Below are positions 9,706 through 18,374 of a stretch of 64,000 bases of DNA, piece after piece. The first letter of the stretch is position 1, and each line of letters opens with the position of its first letter. The position numbers and the translations under genes are program-made. This stretch comes from Lutibacter agarilyticus. GTDB taxonomy: Bacteria; Bacteroidota; Bacteroidia; Flavobacteriales; Flavobacteriaceae. The notes below the pieces were generated by a model. The model searched no databases, had not been told where the DNA came from, and was given only the letters and a program-made list of their open reading frames with translations. The stretch is taken from the NCBI RefSeq assembly GCF_900188235.1, contig NZ_FZNT01000007.1, forward strand, positions 125,022 to 189,021. The letters run 5' to 3'.

Positions 9706-10293
9706 TTATAAATCTTCAAACAAAAGCAAATATAAGTTTTTAGAATTCGTATTTCCATAACTCATAAAATCTTCATTTTTGCTACTTGGGTTGAAATTTT
9801 TTATAGCACTAATATTACTTGGAATATTCCCTTGATAGCGTGTTTTTATACCTGTTAAACTCTCGCCTTTAGACTTTACTAATTGGCTTGTGGTTGCATA
9901 CACAATAAAGTTTTCAGATAATTCAGAAATTTTAAACTCTTTTAATTGATTTGAAGAGAACAAAATGCTTCCGTTTTCAGCAATTAAATGTTCACAAGAA
10001 ACAAATAAAGGGTTTTTGTTGTTTATTTTTTCAGAAGTTTTAACATCAACAGATTTTATTAATTTTTGTAAATCATAATCATTACAAATAATTTCTCCCC
10101 AAGAATTTTCTTTTATGATGCTCGCAATATTAGTTGTAACTTCAGTTAAAGAAGTGCAATACAAAAACTTACCCTGATTCTCAACAAATTTTTTTACAAA
10201 AATTTGTTCAATAGGTAAGTTTTCAAACTCTAAATTGCTAGCTTTAGGTTCTTCGGGTTTTGGAGTATTAAATAACTTTTTGAAAAAACTCAT
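9706..10293 (-). CDS. LUD domain protein (LutC/YkgG-like)
   Basis: A 195-residue protein with the fold of the LUD (lactate utilisation) domain: SLTEVTTNIASII, then a VSCEHLIAENGSILF core and a NFIVYATTSQLV strand near the end. LutC works with the iron-sulphur proteins LutA and LutB in lactate oxidation, but neither is next to this gene. In flavobacteria this stand-alone protein is found between ftsH and cdsA, so a housekeeping role separate from lactate is likely. Substrate and partner are unknown. Confidence 0.78.
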   Translation of the reverse strand: MSFFKKLFNTPKPEEPKASNLEFENLPIEQIFVKKFVENQGKFLYCTSLTEVTTNIASIIKENSWGEIICNDYDLQKLIKSVDVKTSEKINNKNPLFVSCEHLIAENGSILFSSNQLKEFKISELSENFIVYATTSQLVKSKGESLTGIKTRYQGNIPSNISAIKNFNPSSKNEDFMSYGNTNSKNLYLLLFEDL

Positions 10294-10336
10294 TATTTAG
10301 ATTGAATAAATTCAAAAATAAAAAAAAGTTATCAAT

Positions 10337-12346
10337 TTACTCCTTTGTTTCTGATGTATTTTCAATATTAGATGCTTCTGAAGATTCCTTAGGTTTAACT
10401 TCAGTAGCATCATCACTTTTTACTTCAACTATTTCTTCAGTATCAAATGGTCTTTTTCCAAATATAACTTCCAAATCTTTTTTGAAAATAACTTCTTTTT
10501 CTAGTAATAATTCAGCCAAAGTAGTAAGCTTATCTTTATTTTCTGTTAAAATTTGAATAGCTCTTTGGTATTGTTTTTCAATAATTTCAGAAATCTCTTT
10601 ATCTATAACTCTTGCAGTTTCTTCACTATAAGGTTTTGTGAAATTGTAATCTCCCTGACCTGAAGAATCGTAATAAGTGATATTTCCAATTTTATCATTC
10701 AAGCCATATACTGTAACCATCGCTTTTGCCTGACGAGTTATTTTTTCAAGATCGTTTAAAGCACCTGTTGAAATTTTATCGAACATGATTTTTTCAGCAG
10801 CTCTACCAGCTAAAGTTGCACACATTTCATCCAACATTTGTTCAGCCTGAACAATTTGACGTTCCTCAGGTAAATACCAGGCAGCACCTAAGCTTTGCCC
10901 TCTTGGTACAATAGTAACTTTTACTAATGGCGCTGCATGTTCTAACATCCAACTTGCAGTAGCGTGACCTGCCTCATGAAAAGCAATTGTTTTCTTTTCT
11001 TTTGGTGAAATAATTTTATTTTTCTTTTCCAATCCACCAACAATTCTATCAACAGCATCTAAAAAGTCTTGATGATGTACTGCTTTCTTGCCTTGACGAG
11101 CAGCTATTAAAGCAGCTTCGTTACATAGATTTGCAATATCTGCTCCTGAAAAACCTGGAGTTTGTTGTGATAAAAATTCAATATCAACATCTTTATGTAT
11201 TTTAATTGGCTTAATATGAACTTTAAAAATTTGTGCACGTTCTTTAATGTCTGGTAAATCAACATAAATTTGACGATCAAAACGACCTGCACGCATCAAT
11301 GCTTTGTCTAACACATCTGCACGGTTAGTAGCAGCTAATACAATTACATTGGTATCCGTTCCAAAACCATCCATTTCAGTTAATAACTGATTTAAGGTGT
11401 TTTCTCTTTCGTCATTTCCACCTGTCATATTATTTTTTCCACGCGCTCTACCAATGGCATCAATTTCATCAATAAATATAATTGCAGGAGATTTTTGTTG
11501 TGCCTGTTTAAACAAATCACGTACACGTGACGCTCCAACACCCACAAACATTTCAACAAAATCGGACCCTGATAATGAGAAGAAAGGAACATTTGCTTCA
11601 CCTGCAACAGCTTTGGCTAGCAATGTTTTACCTGTACCTGGAGGACCAACTAATAGTGCTCCTTTAGGTATTTTTCCACCCAGAGATGTATATTTATCAG
11701 GGCTTTTCAAGAAATCTACAATTTCTTGCACTTCTTCTTTGGCTCCTTCTAAACCAGCAACATCTTTAAATGAAGTTTTTACTTTTTGATCTTGATCAAA
11801 TAATTTAGCTTTTGATTTTCCAATGCTAAAAATTTGTCCGCCACCTCCAGAGCCTCCACCAGACATTCTTTTCATGAAATAAATCCATAACCCAATTAAA
11901 AATATAAAAGGTAGGTACATGAAGATTTGATCTAAAAGATTCGTTTTTTCTTCGAACTTAATATCAAAATCTAGTTGACGCGCTTCTTTTTTGTCTGTTA
12001 ATTCTTTTTCAAAATTTTGTAAATCACCAAAATTGTAATAGTACATTGGTGAGTTTGCAGTGTATAATGAGCCTTTATTTTTTTTATGTTTCTCCTTTTC
12101 TGAAGCTTCAGCTTTTATATAAATATTAGCGACATCTCTATTTACAATCAATATTTTGTCAATATCATTGTCTGCTAAAATAGTTTCAAATTCATTTTGA
12201 CTCAAATTTTTAGTTGACATACTGTCACTGTTAAAAATTTGATAACCAATAAATAACACGAAAATAATACCGTATATCCAGTAGAAATTAAACTTAGGTG
12301 CTTTTATGTTGTTTTTAGTTGGAATGTTTTTTTTGTTCTGACTCAT
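10337..12346 (-). CDS. ftsH: ATP-dependent zinc metalloprotease FtsH
   Basis: A 669-residue membrane-anchored AAA protease that degrades short-lived and misassembled membrane proteins. Transmembrane segments lie at about residues 22-38 and 140-157, flanking the periplasmic domain. Walker A GPPGTGKT is at 234-241, Walker B IIFIDEID at about 289-296, the second region of homology follows ([20 protein letters not shown]), and the zinc site HEAGH is at 457-461. A Gly-rich linker (SGGGSGGGG) follows the second membrane segment. The C terminus is acidic, a common Bacteroidota trait. It follows rsfS by 32 bases. Confidence 0.97.
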   Translation of the reverse strand: MSQNKKNIPTKNNIKAPKFNFYWIYGIIFVLFIGYQIFNSDSMSTKNLSQNEFETILADNDIDKILIVNRDVANIYIKAEASEKEKHKKNKGSLYTANSPMYYYNFGDLQNFEKELTDKKEARQLDFDIKFEEKTNLLDQIFMYLPFIFLIGLWIYFMKRMSGGGSGGGGQIFSIGKSKAKLFDQDQKVKTSFKDVAGLEGAKEEVQEIVDFLKSPDKYTSLGGKIPKGALLVGPPGTGKTLLAKAVAGEANVPFFSLSGSDFVEMFVGVGASRVRDLFKQAQQKSPAIIFIDEIDAIGRARGKNNMTGGNDERENTLNQLLTEMDGFGTDTNVIVLAATNRADVLDKALMRAGRFDRQIYVDLPDIKERAQIFKVHIKPIKIHKDVDIEFLSQQTPGFSGADIANLCNEAALIAARQGKKAVHHQDFLDAVDRIVGGLEKKNKIISPKEKKTIAFHEAGHATASWMLEHAAPLVKVTIVPRGQSLGAAWYLPEERQIVQAEQMLDEMCATLAGRAAEKIMFDKISTGALNDLEKITRQAKAMVTVYGLNDKIGNITYYDSSGQGDYNFTKPYSEETARVIDKEISEIIEKQYQRAIQILTENKDKLTTLAELLLEKEVIFKKDLEVIFGKRPFDTEEIVEVKSDDATEVKPKESSEASNIENTSETKE

Positions 12347-12378
12347 TTAATTTTTTTTCAAGAAGTTTTTAAACTTTT

Positions 12379-12756
12379 TTAATTAGAAGCTGCTGGTATT
12401 GCAGTGATTTTGGCATCTCCCCAAAGACTTTCAATATCATAAAATTCACGAATATGTTTTTGAAATACATGAACTACAATGTTTACATAGTCTAATAAAA
12501 CCCATTCGCCACCTGCTTCACCTTCAACATGCCAAGGTTTTTCCTGACAAGTTTTACCAACTTTTTTTTGAATGATACCTGAAATGGCATTTACGTGTGT
12601 GTTTGAAGTTCCGCTACACACTATAAAATAATCACATACTGTATTTTCTATTTCTCTTAAATCTAAAAGTTGAATATCAAGACCTTTTACATCATCAATT
12701 GCTTTTAATACTACAGCTATTAGGTCGTCTGCACTTACACTTTTTTTTGTCATTAA
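12379..12756 (-). CDS. rsfS: Ribosome silencing factor RsfS
   Basis: A 125-residue RsfS/Iojap/DUF143 protein that binds ribosomal protein L14 and blocks subunit joining under starvation. Recognisable patches are DIQLLDLREIENTVCDYFIV, CSGTSNTHVNAIS, EKPWHVEG, EGGEWVLLDYVNIVVHVF and YDIESLWGDA. A longer reading frame starts at a TTG at 12777, but that TTG is part of the -7 box TAACTTTG on this strand, so transcription should begin downstream of it. The ATG at 12756 is therefore chosen. First gene of the operon that runs through ftsH to the YceI gene. Confidence 0.93.
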   Translation of the reverse strand, partial: LMTKKSVSADDLIAVVLKAIDDVKGLDIQLLDLREIENTVCDYFIVCSGTSNTHVNAISGIIQKKVGKTCQEKPWHVEGEAGGEWVLLDYVNIVVHVFQKHIREFYDIESLWGDAKITAIPAASN

Positions 12757-12774
12757 TGTTTTTTTTATTTGCTG

Positions 12775-12782
12775 CAAAGTTA
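12775..12782 (-). promoter_or_regulatory. -7 box (TAACTTTG) of the rsfS-ftsH operon
   Basis: TAACTTTG read leftward fits TAnnTTTG. The expected transcript start is near 12768-12771, about a dozen bases before the rsfS ATG at 12756. It rules out the TTG at 12777 as start codon. The birA box at 12813-12820 is its exact mirror image. Confidence 0.65.
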
Positions 12783-12812
12783 TTATATTTTTATAATAAA
12801 TTATGTTTTAAG

Positions 12813-12820
12813 TAACTTTG
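12813..12820 (+). promoter_or_regulatory. -7 box (TAACTTTG) of birA
   Basis: TAACTTTG fits TAnnTTTG and lies 22 bases before the birA ATG at 12842. It covers the alternative TTG codon at 12818 and so argues against that start. It is divergent from the rsfS box 31 bases away. Confidence 0.65.
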
Positions 12821-12841
12821 TTAAATATATCAATTTATTTT

Positions 12842-13579
12842 ATGCATATAATCAAACTTAGTGCCATTGATTCAACAAATTCATACTTAAAGAATCTATG
12901 TGTTGGAGAGCTACCCGAAAACTTTACAGTTATAGCAGCTGAACATCAATTGTTAGGTAGAGGTCAAATGGGTGCCACTTGGGAGTCTGTAAGTGGTAAA
13001 AACCTTACGTTTAGTGTCTTGGTGAGGTTTTCAGACCTACATATTACGGATCAGTTTTATTTAAGCATGGCAGTAGCTTTAGCTATTTTAAAGGTTTTAA
13101 AAGGATATGTTAAAAATAAGTTATTTGTGAAATGGCCTAACGACATTTTGGCAGATAAAAGCAAGCTTGCGGGTATATTAATTGAAAATGTACTAGGTAG
13201 GCATGCTATAAAGTACGCTGTAATTGGTGTTGGCTTAAATGTAAATCAAGAAAATTTTTCTAATGAAATTAAAAATGTAACTTCATTAAAAAAATTGGCT
13301 GGCGAACATATTCAAAGAGATGAGCTACTAATAGATCTTATAAATTCATTAAAAAAGTATGTTAAATTAGTTGAAAATCAAGGTTTTTTCGACTTGAAAA
13401 AAGAATACATAGCCAATCTTTTTAAATATGAAGTACCTTCTATGTTTGAAGATTATTTAGGTAATCAATTTTTAGGTAAAATTATTGATATTTCTGCTGA
13501 TGGAAGATTGGTTGTTGAATTGGAGAATGAAAAAACTCGCAAATTTAATTTAAAAGAAATTAAATTTGCGAGTTTTTAA
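12842..13579 (+). CDS. birA: Biotin--[acetyl-CoA-carboxylase] ligase
   Basis: A 245-residue biotin protein ligase that makes biotinyl-AMP and transfers biotin to the carboxyl carrier protein. Motifs seen are STNSYLK near the N terminus, GRGQMGATWES (biotin/ATP loop), FVKWPNDIL and KLAGILIEN. There is no N-terminal helix-turn-helix, so it is the ligase-only type without the operator-binding function of E. coli BirA. The ATG at 12842 is chosen because the upstream TTG lies in the -7 box. Its last 16 codons also form a terminator hairpin. Confidence 0.94.
   Translation: MHIIKLSAIDSTNSYLKNLCVGELPENFTVIAAEHQLLGRGQMGATWESVSGKNLTFSVLVRFSDLHITDQFYLSMAVALAILKVLKGYVKNKLFVKWPNDILADKSKLAGILIENVLGRHAIKYAVIGVGLNVNQENFSNEIKNVTSLKKLAGEHIQRDELLIDLINSLKKYVKLVENQGFFDLKKEYIANLFKYEVPSMFEDYLGNQFLGKIIDISADGRLVVELENEKTRKFNLKEIKFASF
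13531..13577. terminator. Bidirectional terminator inside the 3' end of birA
   Basis: AAAAACTCGCAAATTTAATT at 13531-13550 pairs exactly with AATTAAATTTGCGAGTTTTT at 13558-13577, with a 7-base loop. The right arm ends at the first base of the birA stop codon, so the whole hairpin is coding. It lies between convergent birA and the SRPBCC gene. Confidence 0.8.
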
Positions 13580-13599
13580 ACAAAAACAAAAAGTAATTT

Positions 13600-13989
13600 T
13601 TAAAGTTTACTTGCGTTTTCTGTAAGTGTATTTATAAATTTTTGTAGCGGACTTTTCACCATCATCGCCATCATTGGGTTAAAGTCACCTTCAAATAATA
13701 ATTGTGTTTCGCAGCTATTTTCTGAAACTTCATTAATGATTGCAGTTAATGAAAAGTTTAATTTGCTGCTTGCGGCACCTAAAACTATTTTGTCAAACTC
13801 TTGTTTTTCTTTAACTACCAATCTAATTTCTGGCATTCCTTTTAAGCTGAATAGAAAAGAATCTCCGTCAACTTCAAATTTATCAGTATTTTCAGGCATT
13901 AATTCTTTGAAATTTTTCAAGTCTGATAAAAACTCAAAGAATTCTTTTTGAGATTTATTAATAACCGTTTTATTAGTTTCTAAATTCAT
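13600..13989 (-). CDS. SRPBCC (START-like) family protein
   Basis: A 129-residue single-domain protein whose start (a strand, then KEFFEFLSDLKNFKELMPENTDKFEVDGDSF in pattern) and long C-terminal helix (MMVKSPLQKFINTLTENASKL) fit the SRPBCC helix-grip fold, which forms a hydrophobic ligand pocket. Ligand is unknown. It starts 10 bases after the pyrE stop and is very likely co-transcribed with pyrE; this pairing is common in flavobacteria. Confidence 0.75.
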   Translation of the reverse strand: MNLETNKTVINKSQKEFFEFLSDLKNFKELMPENTDKFEVDGDSFLFSLKGMPEIRLVVKEKQEFDKIVLGAASSKLNFSLTAIINEVSENSCETQLLFEGDFNPMMAMMVKSPLQKFINTLTENASKL

Positions 13990-13999
13990 AATGTTGTTT

Positions 14000-14641
14000 T
14001 TATTGATTCCATTTAGCAGGATTTTCTCTCCACTGCTTTAATGTTTCTAATTCATTTTCTGAAATATAGCTAGTGTCAAATGTTTGCTCTAATAAATGAT
14101 CGTAATCACTTAAAGTAGTTAATTTCACATCTTCTTTTTTGAAATTTTCATCAGCAACGTCAAACCCATAATTAAAAATAGCAACCATTCCTTTTACGTT
14201 GGCTCCTTCTTCTTTTAAGGCTTTTACAGCGTTTAAACTACTTTTTCCTGTGCTAATAAGATCTTCAACCACCACAACATTTTTATTTTTATCTAAAAAA
14301 CCTTCAATTTGATTTTTTCTACCGTGACTTTTTGGCTCAGGGCGAACATAAATAAAAGGAACGTTTAAGTGTTGAGCTACCAACACGCCTATGGCAATTG
14401 CACCAGTTGCAACACCAGCAATAACGTCTGGTTTTCCGTATTCTTCTTCAATAATATTCGCTAAATTTTCTCTTAAATAATTTCTTATTTTTGGGAAAGA
14501 AAGCGTAGTTCTGTTATCGCAATAGATAGGAGATTTCCAACCAGAAGCCCAAGTAAAAGGTTCATTAGGTTGTAATTTAATAGCTTTTATTTGTAATAAA
14601 AGCTCAGCTGTTTTTTTTGCAGTATCTTTGTTAATAATCAT
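14000..14641 (-). CDS. pyrE: Orotate phosphoribosyltransferase
   Basis: A 213-residue enzyme that joins orotate to PRPP to form OMP in pyrimidine synthesis. The PRPP-binding motif VVVVEDLISTGKSS is clear at about residues 121-134, and the loop YVRPEPKSHGRKNQIEG carries the catalytic Lys and the flexible lid. The start ATG at 14641 is only 4-5 bases from a -7 box on this strand (14646-14653), so the mRNA may be leaderless or nearly so. Confidence 0.95.
   Translation of the reverse strand: MIINKDTAKKTAELLLQIKAIKLQPNEPFTWASGWKSPIYCDNRTTLSFPKIRNYLRENLANIIEEEYGKPDVIAGVATGAIAIGVLVAQHLNVPFIYVRPEPKSHGRKNQIEGFLDKNKNVVVVEDLISTGKSSLNAVKALKEEGANVKGMVAIFNYGFDVADENFKKEDVKLTTLSDYDHLLEQTFDTSYISENELETLKQWRENPAKWNQ
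14623..14630 (+). promoter_or_regulatory. -7 box (TATCTTTG) of the NUDIX gene, inside pyrE
   Basis: TATCTTTG fits TAnnTTTG and is formed by codons 4-7 of pyrE read on the other strand. A transcript would start near 14635, before the ATG codons at 14643 and 14649. It also explains why the TTG at 14628 is not the start. Confidence 0.55.
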
Positions 14642-14645
14642 AATG

Positions 14646-14653
14646 CAAATGTA
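14646..14653 (-). promoter_or_regulatory. -7 box (TACATTTG) of pyrE, inside the NUDIX start region
   Basis: TACATTTG read leftward fits TAnnTTTG. It ends 4 bases before the A of the pyrE ATG, which predicts a leaderless or almost leaderless pyrE mRNA. It overlaps the start codons of the divergent NUDIX gene. Confidence 0.5.
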
Positions 14654-15230
14654 TAAAGTTTTTGTGAATGACCTCCCTATTATTTTTACAGAAAATAATA
14701 AGATTTCAACAAATTTGAAGGTGGTTAATTTTGAAGTTGTTAAAATTAAAAAGTTAGTAAAAGCACTTTTTAAGGAAGAATTAAATGGTATTTATCTGAT
14801 ATGTAATAATATAGATAAAGATTTTGAAACTTTTATTTCAAAATTTAAAATACAAAAAGCTGCAGGCGGTAAAGTTGAAAACTTTCATAAAGAGGTGCTT
14901 TTTATTTATAGATTTGATAAGTGGGATTTGCCTAAAGGAAAATTAGAAAAAGGAGAATCTATTAAAGAATGTGCTATACGTGAAGTTGAAGAAGAATGCG
15001 GAATTTCAAATTTAACTATTCAAGAGCAGTTAGAAACAACATACCATATGTTTCAGCGTAACAATAAAACCATTTTTAAAATTACGTACTGGTATTTAAT
15101 GCATACATCTTATAATGGAAATTTAGTTCCTCAAACGGAAGAAGGTATTGAAAAAGTTGCTTTTAAAAATAAGTTAGAAGTTGAGGATGCTTTAACAAAT
15201 ACCTACGAAAATATAAGGTTATTGTTTTAA
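14649..15230 (+). CDS. NUDIX hydrolase
   Basis: About 193 residues. The C-terminal half is a NUDIX domain with a complete box: G-x5-E-x7-REVEEECGI (GKLEKGES then REVEEECGI), which binds the metal and hydrolyses a nucleoside diphosphate linked to X. The preceding WDLPKGKLEKGE is typical. The N-terminal 70 residues form an extra domain of unknown role. Start is uncertain between ATG 14643 and 14649; I prefer the second because MYKVFVNDLP is a typical beginning for this group as I recall it. Substrate cannot be told from sequence. Confidence 0.88.
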   Translation: MYKVFVNDLPIIFTENNKISTNLKVVNFEVVKIKKLVKALFKEELNGIYLICNNIDKDFETFISKFKIQKAAGGKVENFHKEVLFIYRFDKWDLPKGKLEKGESIKECAIREVEEECGISNLTIQEQLETTYHMFQRNNKTIFKITYWYLMHTSYNGNLVPQTEEGIEKVAFKNKLEVEDALTNTYENIRLLF

Positions 15231-15292
15231 AATTCTTTTTAAACGTTTTCGTAACTCATCCGTTTTAATTATTCAGTACTCATAAAAAGCGT

Positions 15293-15300
15293 TATATTTG
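15293..15300 (+). promoter_or_regulatory. -7 box (TATATTTG) of the SulP gene
   Basis: TATATTTG lies 24 bases before the SulP start codon, with a short leader. It matches TAnnTTTG. No convincing -33 TTG was seen. Confidence 0.6.
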
Positions 15301-15323
15301 CAACTTTTGAAAAATAACTACTT

Positions 15324-16946
15324 ATGACTGAATTTATTAAGAAGAGCGTATCTAATGTGCGTAATGATGTTTTATCGGGAATAACCGTTGCTTTAGCGTT
15401 GGTTCCTGAAGCTGTTGCTTTTGCATTTGTTGCAGGTGTTGATCCATTGGTAGGTTTGTATGCCGCTTTTATGGTTGGTTTAATTACTTCAGTTTTTGGA
15501 GGAAGACCAGGAATGATTTCCGGAGCTACCGGAGCATTGGCAGTAGTAATGGTTAGTTTAGTTTCCGAAGGAAATGCAATGGGAACTCCTGGTGAAAATC
15601 TAGGTTTATACTACTTATTTGCAACTGTTATTTTAATGGGAATTATTCAAATGTTAGCCGGAGTTTTAAAGTTAGGTAAATTTGTACGTTTAATTCCACA
15701 CCCTGTAATGATGGGGTTTGTAAACGGTTTAGCCATTGTAATTTTTCTTTCTCAATTGGGAATGTTTAAAGAAACAGTTGATGGAAATAAGCAGTGGTTA
15801 CAAGGAAGTCAATTGTATTTAATGATTGGTTTGGTTGGTCTTACTATGTTAATTATGTGGGGATTGCCAAAAATAAAAGCTGCAAAAAAATTACCAGAAG
15901 CATTGATTGCTATTTTGGTAGTTAGTTTTTTAGCTATTTCAATGAATTTTGATGTTGCTACCGTTGGTTCATTTATTAGAGATGGTGGTGGAGAAGGTTT
16001 AAAAGGAGGTTTTCCGGTTCCTAATTTAGAAACGTTTTCAAAAGTGCCATTTACGTGGGCAACTATTAAATTTATATTCCCTTATGCCTTAATTTTAGCT
16101 GCTATTGGTTTAATTGAATCATTAATGACCTTAAATTTAATTGATGATTTAACTGAAACTCGAGGAAATGGTAACAGAGAATGTATGGCGCAAGGTGGTG
16201 CAAATATTGTTACTGGTTTATTTGGAGGAATGGGTGGTTGTGCTATGATTGGTCAATCTATCATCAATATTAAAGGTGGAGGTAGAGGTAGACTTTCAGG
16301 AATTGTTGCTGCGGTTATGTTGCTGATGTTTATTTTATTTGGATCATCTTATATTGAGCAAGTTCCAATTGCGGCATTGGTAGGAGTTATGTTTATGGTA
16401 GTAATAGGTACGTTTGCTTGGAGTAGTTTTAGAATTATGAACAAAATTCCACGGGCAGATTTATTTGTATTGATTTTAGTATCTTCATTAACTGTTCTTT
16501 TCGATTTAGCAATTGCAGTAATTGCTGGGGTAATTTTTAGTGCACTGGTATTCTCTTGGGAAAATGCCACTAGAATTAGAGCCAGAAAGCGCATGAGAGA
16601 AGATGGTACTAAAACCTACGAAATTTGGGGACCATTATTTTTTGGATCTATTACTACGTTCTTAGATAAATTTGATGTGAAAAACGATCCAGATTCAATA
16701 GAAATAGATTTTGTTGAATCGCGTGTTTCAGATCATTCGGCTGTGGAAGCAATTTTTAATTTGGTTGAAAAATACGAAGTAGCAGGAAAAACAATTCATT
16801 TAAAACATTTAAGTGAAGAGTGTAAAATGTTGTTGTACAAATCAAACCCTAAATTTAGAGACGTAATTGTTGAAGCTGTTGATGATCCTCGTTATCACTT
16901 AGCCGCAAATCCAGAAAAATTTACAAAAGGACTTTTTGAAAAGTAA
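15324..16946 (+). CDS. SulP family inorganic anion transporter
   Basis: A 540-residue inner-membrane transporter with the SulP N-terminal signature (SGITVALALVPEAVAFAFVAGVDP), about ten to twelve hydrophobic segments through residue 415, and a cytoplasmic STAS domain from about 430 to 530 (YEIWGPLFFGSITTFLDKF, IEIDFVESRVSDHSAVEAI). Known members carry sulphate, bicarbonate or other anions. The Ser within the FVESRVSDHSAVEA loop is at the place where STAS domains of anti-sigma antagonists are phosphorylated. No carbonic anhydrase or sulphate gene is adjacent, so substrate is open. Confidence 0.92.
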   Translation: MTEFIKKSVSNVRNDVLSGITVALALVPEAVAFAFVAGVDPLVGLYAAFMVGLITSVFGGRPGMISGATGALAVVMVSLVSEGNAMGTPGENLGLYYLFATVILMGIIQMLAGVLKLGKFVRLIPHPVMMGFVNGLAIVIFLSQLGMFKETVDGNKQWLQGSQLYLMIGLVGLTMLIMWGLPKIKAAKKLPEALIAILVVSFLAISMNFDVATVGSFIRDGGGEGLKGGFPVPNLETFSKVPFTWATIKFIFPYALILAAIGLIESLMTLNLIDDLTETRGNGNRECMAQGGANIVTGLFGGMGGCAMIGQSIINIKGGGRGRLSGIVAAVMLLMFILFGSSYIEQVPIAALVGVMFMVVIGTFAWSSFRIMNKIPRADLFVLILVSSLTVLFDLAIAVIAGVIFSALVFSWENATRIRARKRMREDGTKTYEIWGPLFFGSITTFLDKFDVKNDPDSIEIDFVESRVSDHSAVEAIFNLVEKYEVAGKTIHLKHLSEECKMLLYKSNPKFRDVIVEAVDDPRYHLAANPEKFTKGLFEK

Positions 16947-16956
16947 TAGACAATTA

Positions 16957-17595
16957 TTAATTGTCAATTGTCAATTTCAAAAAAGATTCCCAAGCGGATT
17001 TAGTATTTAAATTATATAAAATAACCCTGTCTGAAACTTCAATAATTGAAATTTTGGCAGGGTTTGCTTCTTTAAGTTGAAAATCTAAACGTGCATCTTT
17101 ATCATTTAAATCTAGCGTTGTCAAATTGTTCCAAAAAGAATATGCCATTTTTATAGGGTGTCCGTTTTTACCTTCAAAATTTGGAAATGCGATTTCATTG
17201 TTGGTTGAAATTAGTTGTTCTAATTCATTTGAATTTAATAAAGGAATATCAATAGGATTTAAAAGTATATTTTTGGAAGTATTTATTTCTTTTAAAACCG
17301 TTTGAAGCGTAGAAAAACTCCCTAATTCTGGAGTTTTATTGATAATAATTGTTACAGATAATCCTTTAAATTCTTGTGCTGAATTGATTGTTTTTTCAAA
17401 CCAAGGTATCGCTTCAAAATACTGTTCAAAATCATGTCCCAACCCAATATATACTTTTTCTATAGTTGTTTTTGAAATTCTGTTGAGTTGTTCTAAAATC
17501 CAATACGTTTTTTGATAGCGTAATAACCCTTTCGGAAAACCCATTCTTTCAGATTTTCCACCAGCTAACAATACAAAAATGGTGTTATTTTTCAT
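16957..17595 (-). CDS. MobA-like nucleotidyltransferase (molybdenum cofactor maturation)
   Basis: About 212 residues with the MobA/MocA nucleotide-binding signature LLAGGKSERMGFPKGLLRY at residues about 8-26 and an NPIDIPLL motif for the metal site. In a molybdenum-hydroxylase operon this is expected to be the cytidylyltransferase (MocA-like) that makes the MCD cofactor, or MobA that makes the guanine form; sequence by eye does not separate them. The ATG at 17595 is used, not the upstream in-frame start, because MKNNTIFVLLAGG is the natural family start. It overlaps the xdhC end by 11 bases. Confidence 0.85.
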   Translation of the reverse strand: MKNNTIFVLLAGGKSERMGFPKGLLRYQKTYWILEQLNRISKTTIEKVYIGLGHDFEQYFEAIPWFEKTINSAQEFKGLSVTIIINKTPELGSFSTLQTVLKEINTSKNILLNPIDIPLLNSNELEQLISTNNEIAFPNFEGKNGHPIKMAYSFWNNLTTLDLNDKDARLDFQLKEANPAKISIIEVSDRVILYNLNTKSAWESFLKLTIDN

Positions 17596-18346
17596 AATGA
17601 ACCTGCAATAATTCGGCGGCAACACTAATGGCAATTTCTTTTGGCGTATTTCCGCCCAAGTCTAACCCAACTGGACAATGAACAAGCGAAATCCCATCTT
17701 TAAAATTCAATTCATTTTTTAATAAATTGTTGAATTTATTCTTTTTGGTTTTACTGCCAATTAAACCAATGTATTTTGTTTCTGAATGCAATGCTAGTGC
17801 GGTTATTTCAAAATCTAATTTATGATCGTGCGTTAAAATTACCACATAGCAATTGGGTCCCCAATTGATGATTTGCTTATACTGGTTAAAGTCAACATCA
17901 ATGTATGAAACAGTTTTGTCAAGTTGCAAGGTGTTTAGCCAATCTTTTCTAGTGTCTAATAATGTAATGTTGAAAGGAGTGTTTTTTAATACATTGCAAA
18001 TTTCTATTCCAATGTGTCCGGCACCAAAAAGGTATAATTCAGGAGATTGATTCATAGGTTCAATAATTAATTCAACAACACCACCGCAGCATTGTTCAAA
18101 TTCAGGTCCAAGTGTATATTTAAATTCCTTTAATTGGTTGTTTTTAATAGCTTTTACAGCTTCATCAATTACTTGAAATTCTAATTTTCCACCGCCAATA
18201 GTTCCAAAAAATTCTTTTTGAAGGGTAACTATCATTTTTGAACCTACACGACAAGGAGCAGATCCTAAAACCTTTGTAATTGTTACAAAAGCAATGGGTT
18301 GCTTTTTCTGTTTAAATTCTGAAAGTAATTCAATCCAATTATTCAT
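17585..18346 (-). CDS. XdhC family molybdenum-hydroxylase maturation protein
   Basis: About 253 residues. The N-terminal XdhC/CoxI domain is seen in AFVTITKVLGSAPCRVGSKM and GTIGGGKLEFQVIDEA, followed by a Cys pair (EQCCGG) and a C-terminal Rossmann domain (LYLFGAGHIGIEI) that ends with HCPVGLDLGGNTPKEIAISVA. XdhC binds the molybdenum cofactor, promotes its sulphuration and inserts it into xanthine-dehydrogenase-type enzymes. ATG 18346 is taken as start because the family begins with this W-I-E-L pattern. Third gene of the operon after the two enzyme subunits. Confidence 0.92.
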   Translation of the reverse strand: MNNWIELLSEFKQKKQPIAFVTITKVLGSAPCRVGSKMIVTLQKEFFGTIGGGKLEFQVIDEAVKAIKNNQLKEFKYTLGPEFEQCCGGVVELIIEPMNQSPELYLFGAGHIGIEICNVLKNTPFNITLLDTRKDWLNTLQLDKTVSYIDVDFNQYKQIINWGPNCYVVILTHDHKLDFEITALALHSETKYIGLIGSKTKKNKFNNLLKNELNFKDGISLVHCPVGLDLGGNTPKEIAISVAAELLQVHYEK

Positions 18347-18374
18347 TAAAATAGATATTCTTATAAAAAATATC

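Noticed and set aside
11397-11789. Plus-strand frame of 130 codons inside ftsH
   Set aside because: Shadow of the conserved AAA domain of ftsH; composition is Ser/Pro-rich and no recognisable protein is encoded.
12757-12777. Upstream TTG start for rsfS
   Set aside because: The TTG is part of the -7 box TAACTTTG on the same strand, so it would not be transcribed.
16949-16965. GACAAT/ATTGTC inverted repeat after the SulP gene as a terminator
   Set aside because: The stem is only six AT-rich pairs, it lacks a T run, and it overlaps the MobA-like gene stop; too weak to call.
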